DNA of 6,634 bases, from contig CALNAE010000349.1 in assembly GCA_937874315.1 (NCBI GenBank), positions 1 to 6,634 on the forward strand, read 5' to 3'. This DNA is from an uncultured Bifidobacterium sp. (GTDB lineage Bacteria; Actinomycetota; Actinomycetes; Actinomycetales; Bifidobacteriaceae). The notes below the pieces were generated by a model. The model was not told where the DNA came from. It made no database searches and was given only the letters and a program-made list of their open reading frames with translations. Below are positions 5,465-6,634 of this stretch, in pieces. The translations under genes were made by a program, and so were the position numbers. The stretch's first letter is position 1. Each line of letters begins with the position of its first letter.

Positions 5465-6561
5465 AGGGCTTTGAATTCCGACGCGAGTGGCGTGGTGGCG
5501 AGCGCTCCAACCTCGTTGAGCACTGCGGGCCGACCCGATTCGCCGATCTCGCGGATGTCGGTTTCCAGGGGCAACTGGGCGAGCAGAGGCACGTCGGTTC
5601 CCAGCGCGGTGGTCAGTTGCTCGCTGACGCGCCTCCCTCCTCCCTCGCCGAAGATGTGCAGCCGCTCACCCTCGTGATCGAAATAGCTCATGTTCTCCAC
5701 CACCCCGCGCACCCTCATCGGCACCTGCAACGCCACCAGTCCCGAGCGTACGGCGACATCGGAGGCACTGGGCTGTGGCGTGGTGACCACCACGAGTTCG
5801 GCGTTGGGTAGCGCCTGCGCCACGGAAATGGCCATATCACCGGTGCCAGGAGCCAGATCGAGCAGCAGCACGTCGGGACTTCCCCACCACACGTCTGCCA
5901 GAAATTGCTCCAATGAACGCTGCAGCCGGGGTCCACGCCACAGGATCGCACGCTCGGAGCCGGCGAACATGCCGATGGAGATCATCTTCACTCCCCAGGC
6001 GGTCACGGGCATGAGCATGCCGTTGAGATTGGTCGGTTGGGTGTGCACGCCGAAAAGCTTCGGCAGCGAGAATCCATAGATATCAGCGTCGATCGCAGCG
6101 GTGTCATAGCCCAGCGCGGCGAAGGTCGCCGCAAGATTGGCGGTGACCGATGACTTGCCGACGCCGCCTTTGCCCGAGGCGATGGCGAAGATACGTGTAT
6201 GCGTTCCGGGCTTGTTGAACGGATTCTGATGCCGCTCGGCCTTAAGCTCAGAGACCAGATTGCCCAGCTTGTCCTGGCTCATGGCCGACAACTCGATATG
6301 CGGTTGCAAAACAGCATCCGGGTAGGAACGGACAGCGCCGTTGATCTGGTTGGTGATGGTCTGCGAAAGCGGGCAGCCTGGCACCGTGAGTTCAACGTCG
6401 ATGGTCACGTCGAAAGCGCCGGGCGCATTGGCCGGCCTGCTGGTAATCGCCGCGATCATGCCCAGATCGGTGATCGACCGCCCCAACTCGGGGTCGATGA
6501 CCTTACTGAGGCGGTCGTATAATTCGGCTTCGATATGGCGTGGCTCATCCTTGGCTGACAT
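5437..6561 (-). CDS. mrp: Mrp/NBP35-type iron-sulfur carrier P-loop ATPase
   Basis: The protein has 374 residues, the usual length. Residues ~9-95 are an N-terminal MIP18/DUF59 domain (YDRLSKVIDPELGRSITDLG, then LTVPGCPLS with Cys63). Residues ~121-370 are the P-loop ATPase: a deviant Walker A SGKGGVGKSS (129-138), DADIYGFS (158-165), and the Walker B/switch II region LLLDLAPGTGD (232-242). Mrp proteins act in the cytoplasm in iron-sulfur cluster assembly or transfer, binding a cluster between subunits. The usual C-terminal CxxC pair is absent: after VVENMSYF comes DHEGERLHIFGEGGG. Cys63 is the only cysteine in the protein. As far as I know the same loss is common in actinobacterial Mrp, so this is a lineage trait rather than damage. 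The start at 6561 has a strong GAGGAGG site at 6565-6571. The gene stands alone on its strand here and seems functionally unrelated to the exporter operon downstream. Confidence 0.93.
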   Translation of the reverse strand: MSAKDEPRHIEAELYDRLSKVIDPELGRSITDLGMIAAITSRPANAPGAFDVTIDVELTVPGCPLSQTITNQINGAVRSYPDAVLQPHIELSAMSQDKLGNLVSELKAERHQNPFNKPGTHTRIFAIASGKGGVGKSSVTANLAATFAALGYDTAAIDADIYGFSLPKLFGVHTQPTNLNGMLMPVTAWGVKMISIGMFAGSERAILWRGPRLQRSLEQFLADVWWGSPDVLLLDLAPGTGDMAISVAQALPNAELVVVTTPQPSASDVAVRSGLVALQVPMRVRGVVENMSYFDHEGERLHIFGEGGGRRVSEQLTTALGTDVPLLAQLPLETDIREIGESGRPAVLNEVGALATTPLASEFKALARQLIAAH

Positions 6562-6564
6562 TCG

Positions 6565-6620
6565 TCCTCCTCACATTGCAAACGCTCACCACCCTAGCGC
6601 GTCGGCGGACGGCTTGCCAG
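6565..6620 (-). promoter_or_regulatory. mrp ribosome site and candidate promoter
   Basis: GAGGAGG (6565-6571 on the minus strand) is a strong ribosome site 3 bases from the ATG. Upstream, TAGGGT (6591-6596) could be a -10 box and CTGGCA (6615-6620) a -35 box, with an 18-base gap. The ribosome site is clear, the promoter only tentative. Confidence 0.4.
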
Positions 6621-6634
6621 AGTCGGCTGGGTTG

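Overview
The window looks like chromosomal DNA from a high-GC Gram-positive bacterium. Bifidobacterium is my best guess. I infer this from the actinobacterial form of the Mrp ATPase, the AGGAGG-type ribosome sites, the drug-exporter-plus-TetR cassette, and a repeat whose chance translation (TERNKRPLKRG) resembles hypothetical proteins I associate with bifidobacteria. No database search was possible.

Left part (about 1-1212, + strand): a small locus resembling a secreted peptide antibiotic. A signal-peptide-bearing precursor (178-933) ends in a six-cysteine, Gly/Ala-rich domain like halocin C8. It is followed by a 61-residue protein with two membrane segments (975-1160), a candidate immunity protein, and then by a hairpin terminator. 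An in-frame TAG at codon 69 separates the signal peptide from the rest of the precursor, so the locus is probably inactive in this genome as read.

Middle part (about 1261-5102): an exporter operon on the minus strand, in the order ATPase, ABC-2 permease, TetR regulator. The genes overlap or lie within 9 bases of each other, and a 16-base palindrome sits just upstream as the likely TetR operator. The ATPase carries two separate lesions, a one-base frameshift near 4366 and an in-frame TGA at 3920-3922. The permease and regulator are open, but both carry unusual low-complexity insertions. Two copies, in the same orientation, of a ~179-bp element with 15-bp inverted ends lie on either side of the operon.

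Right part (5103-6634): a gene-poor stretch, then an intact mrp gene on the minus strand with a strong ribosome site.

The most unusual feature of the window is its number of degenerate short tandem arrays, each with its own regular period: 16 bp at the 3' end of tetR, 15 bp inside tetR, about 21 bp inside the permease gene, 20 bp at the right end of one repeat element, and 18 bp across the 3' end of mrp. Two of them run across a stop codon. This suggests local duplication that has shaped gene ends and inserted peptide repeats into proteins.
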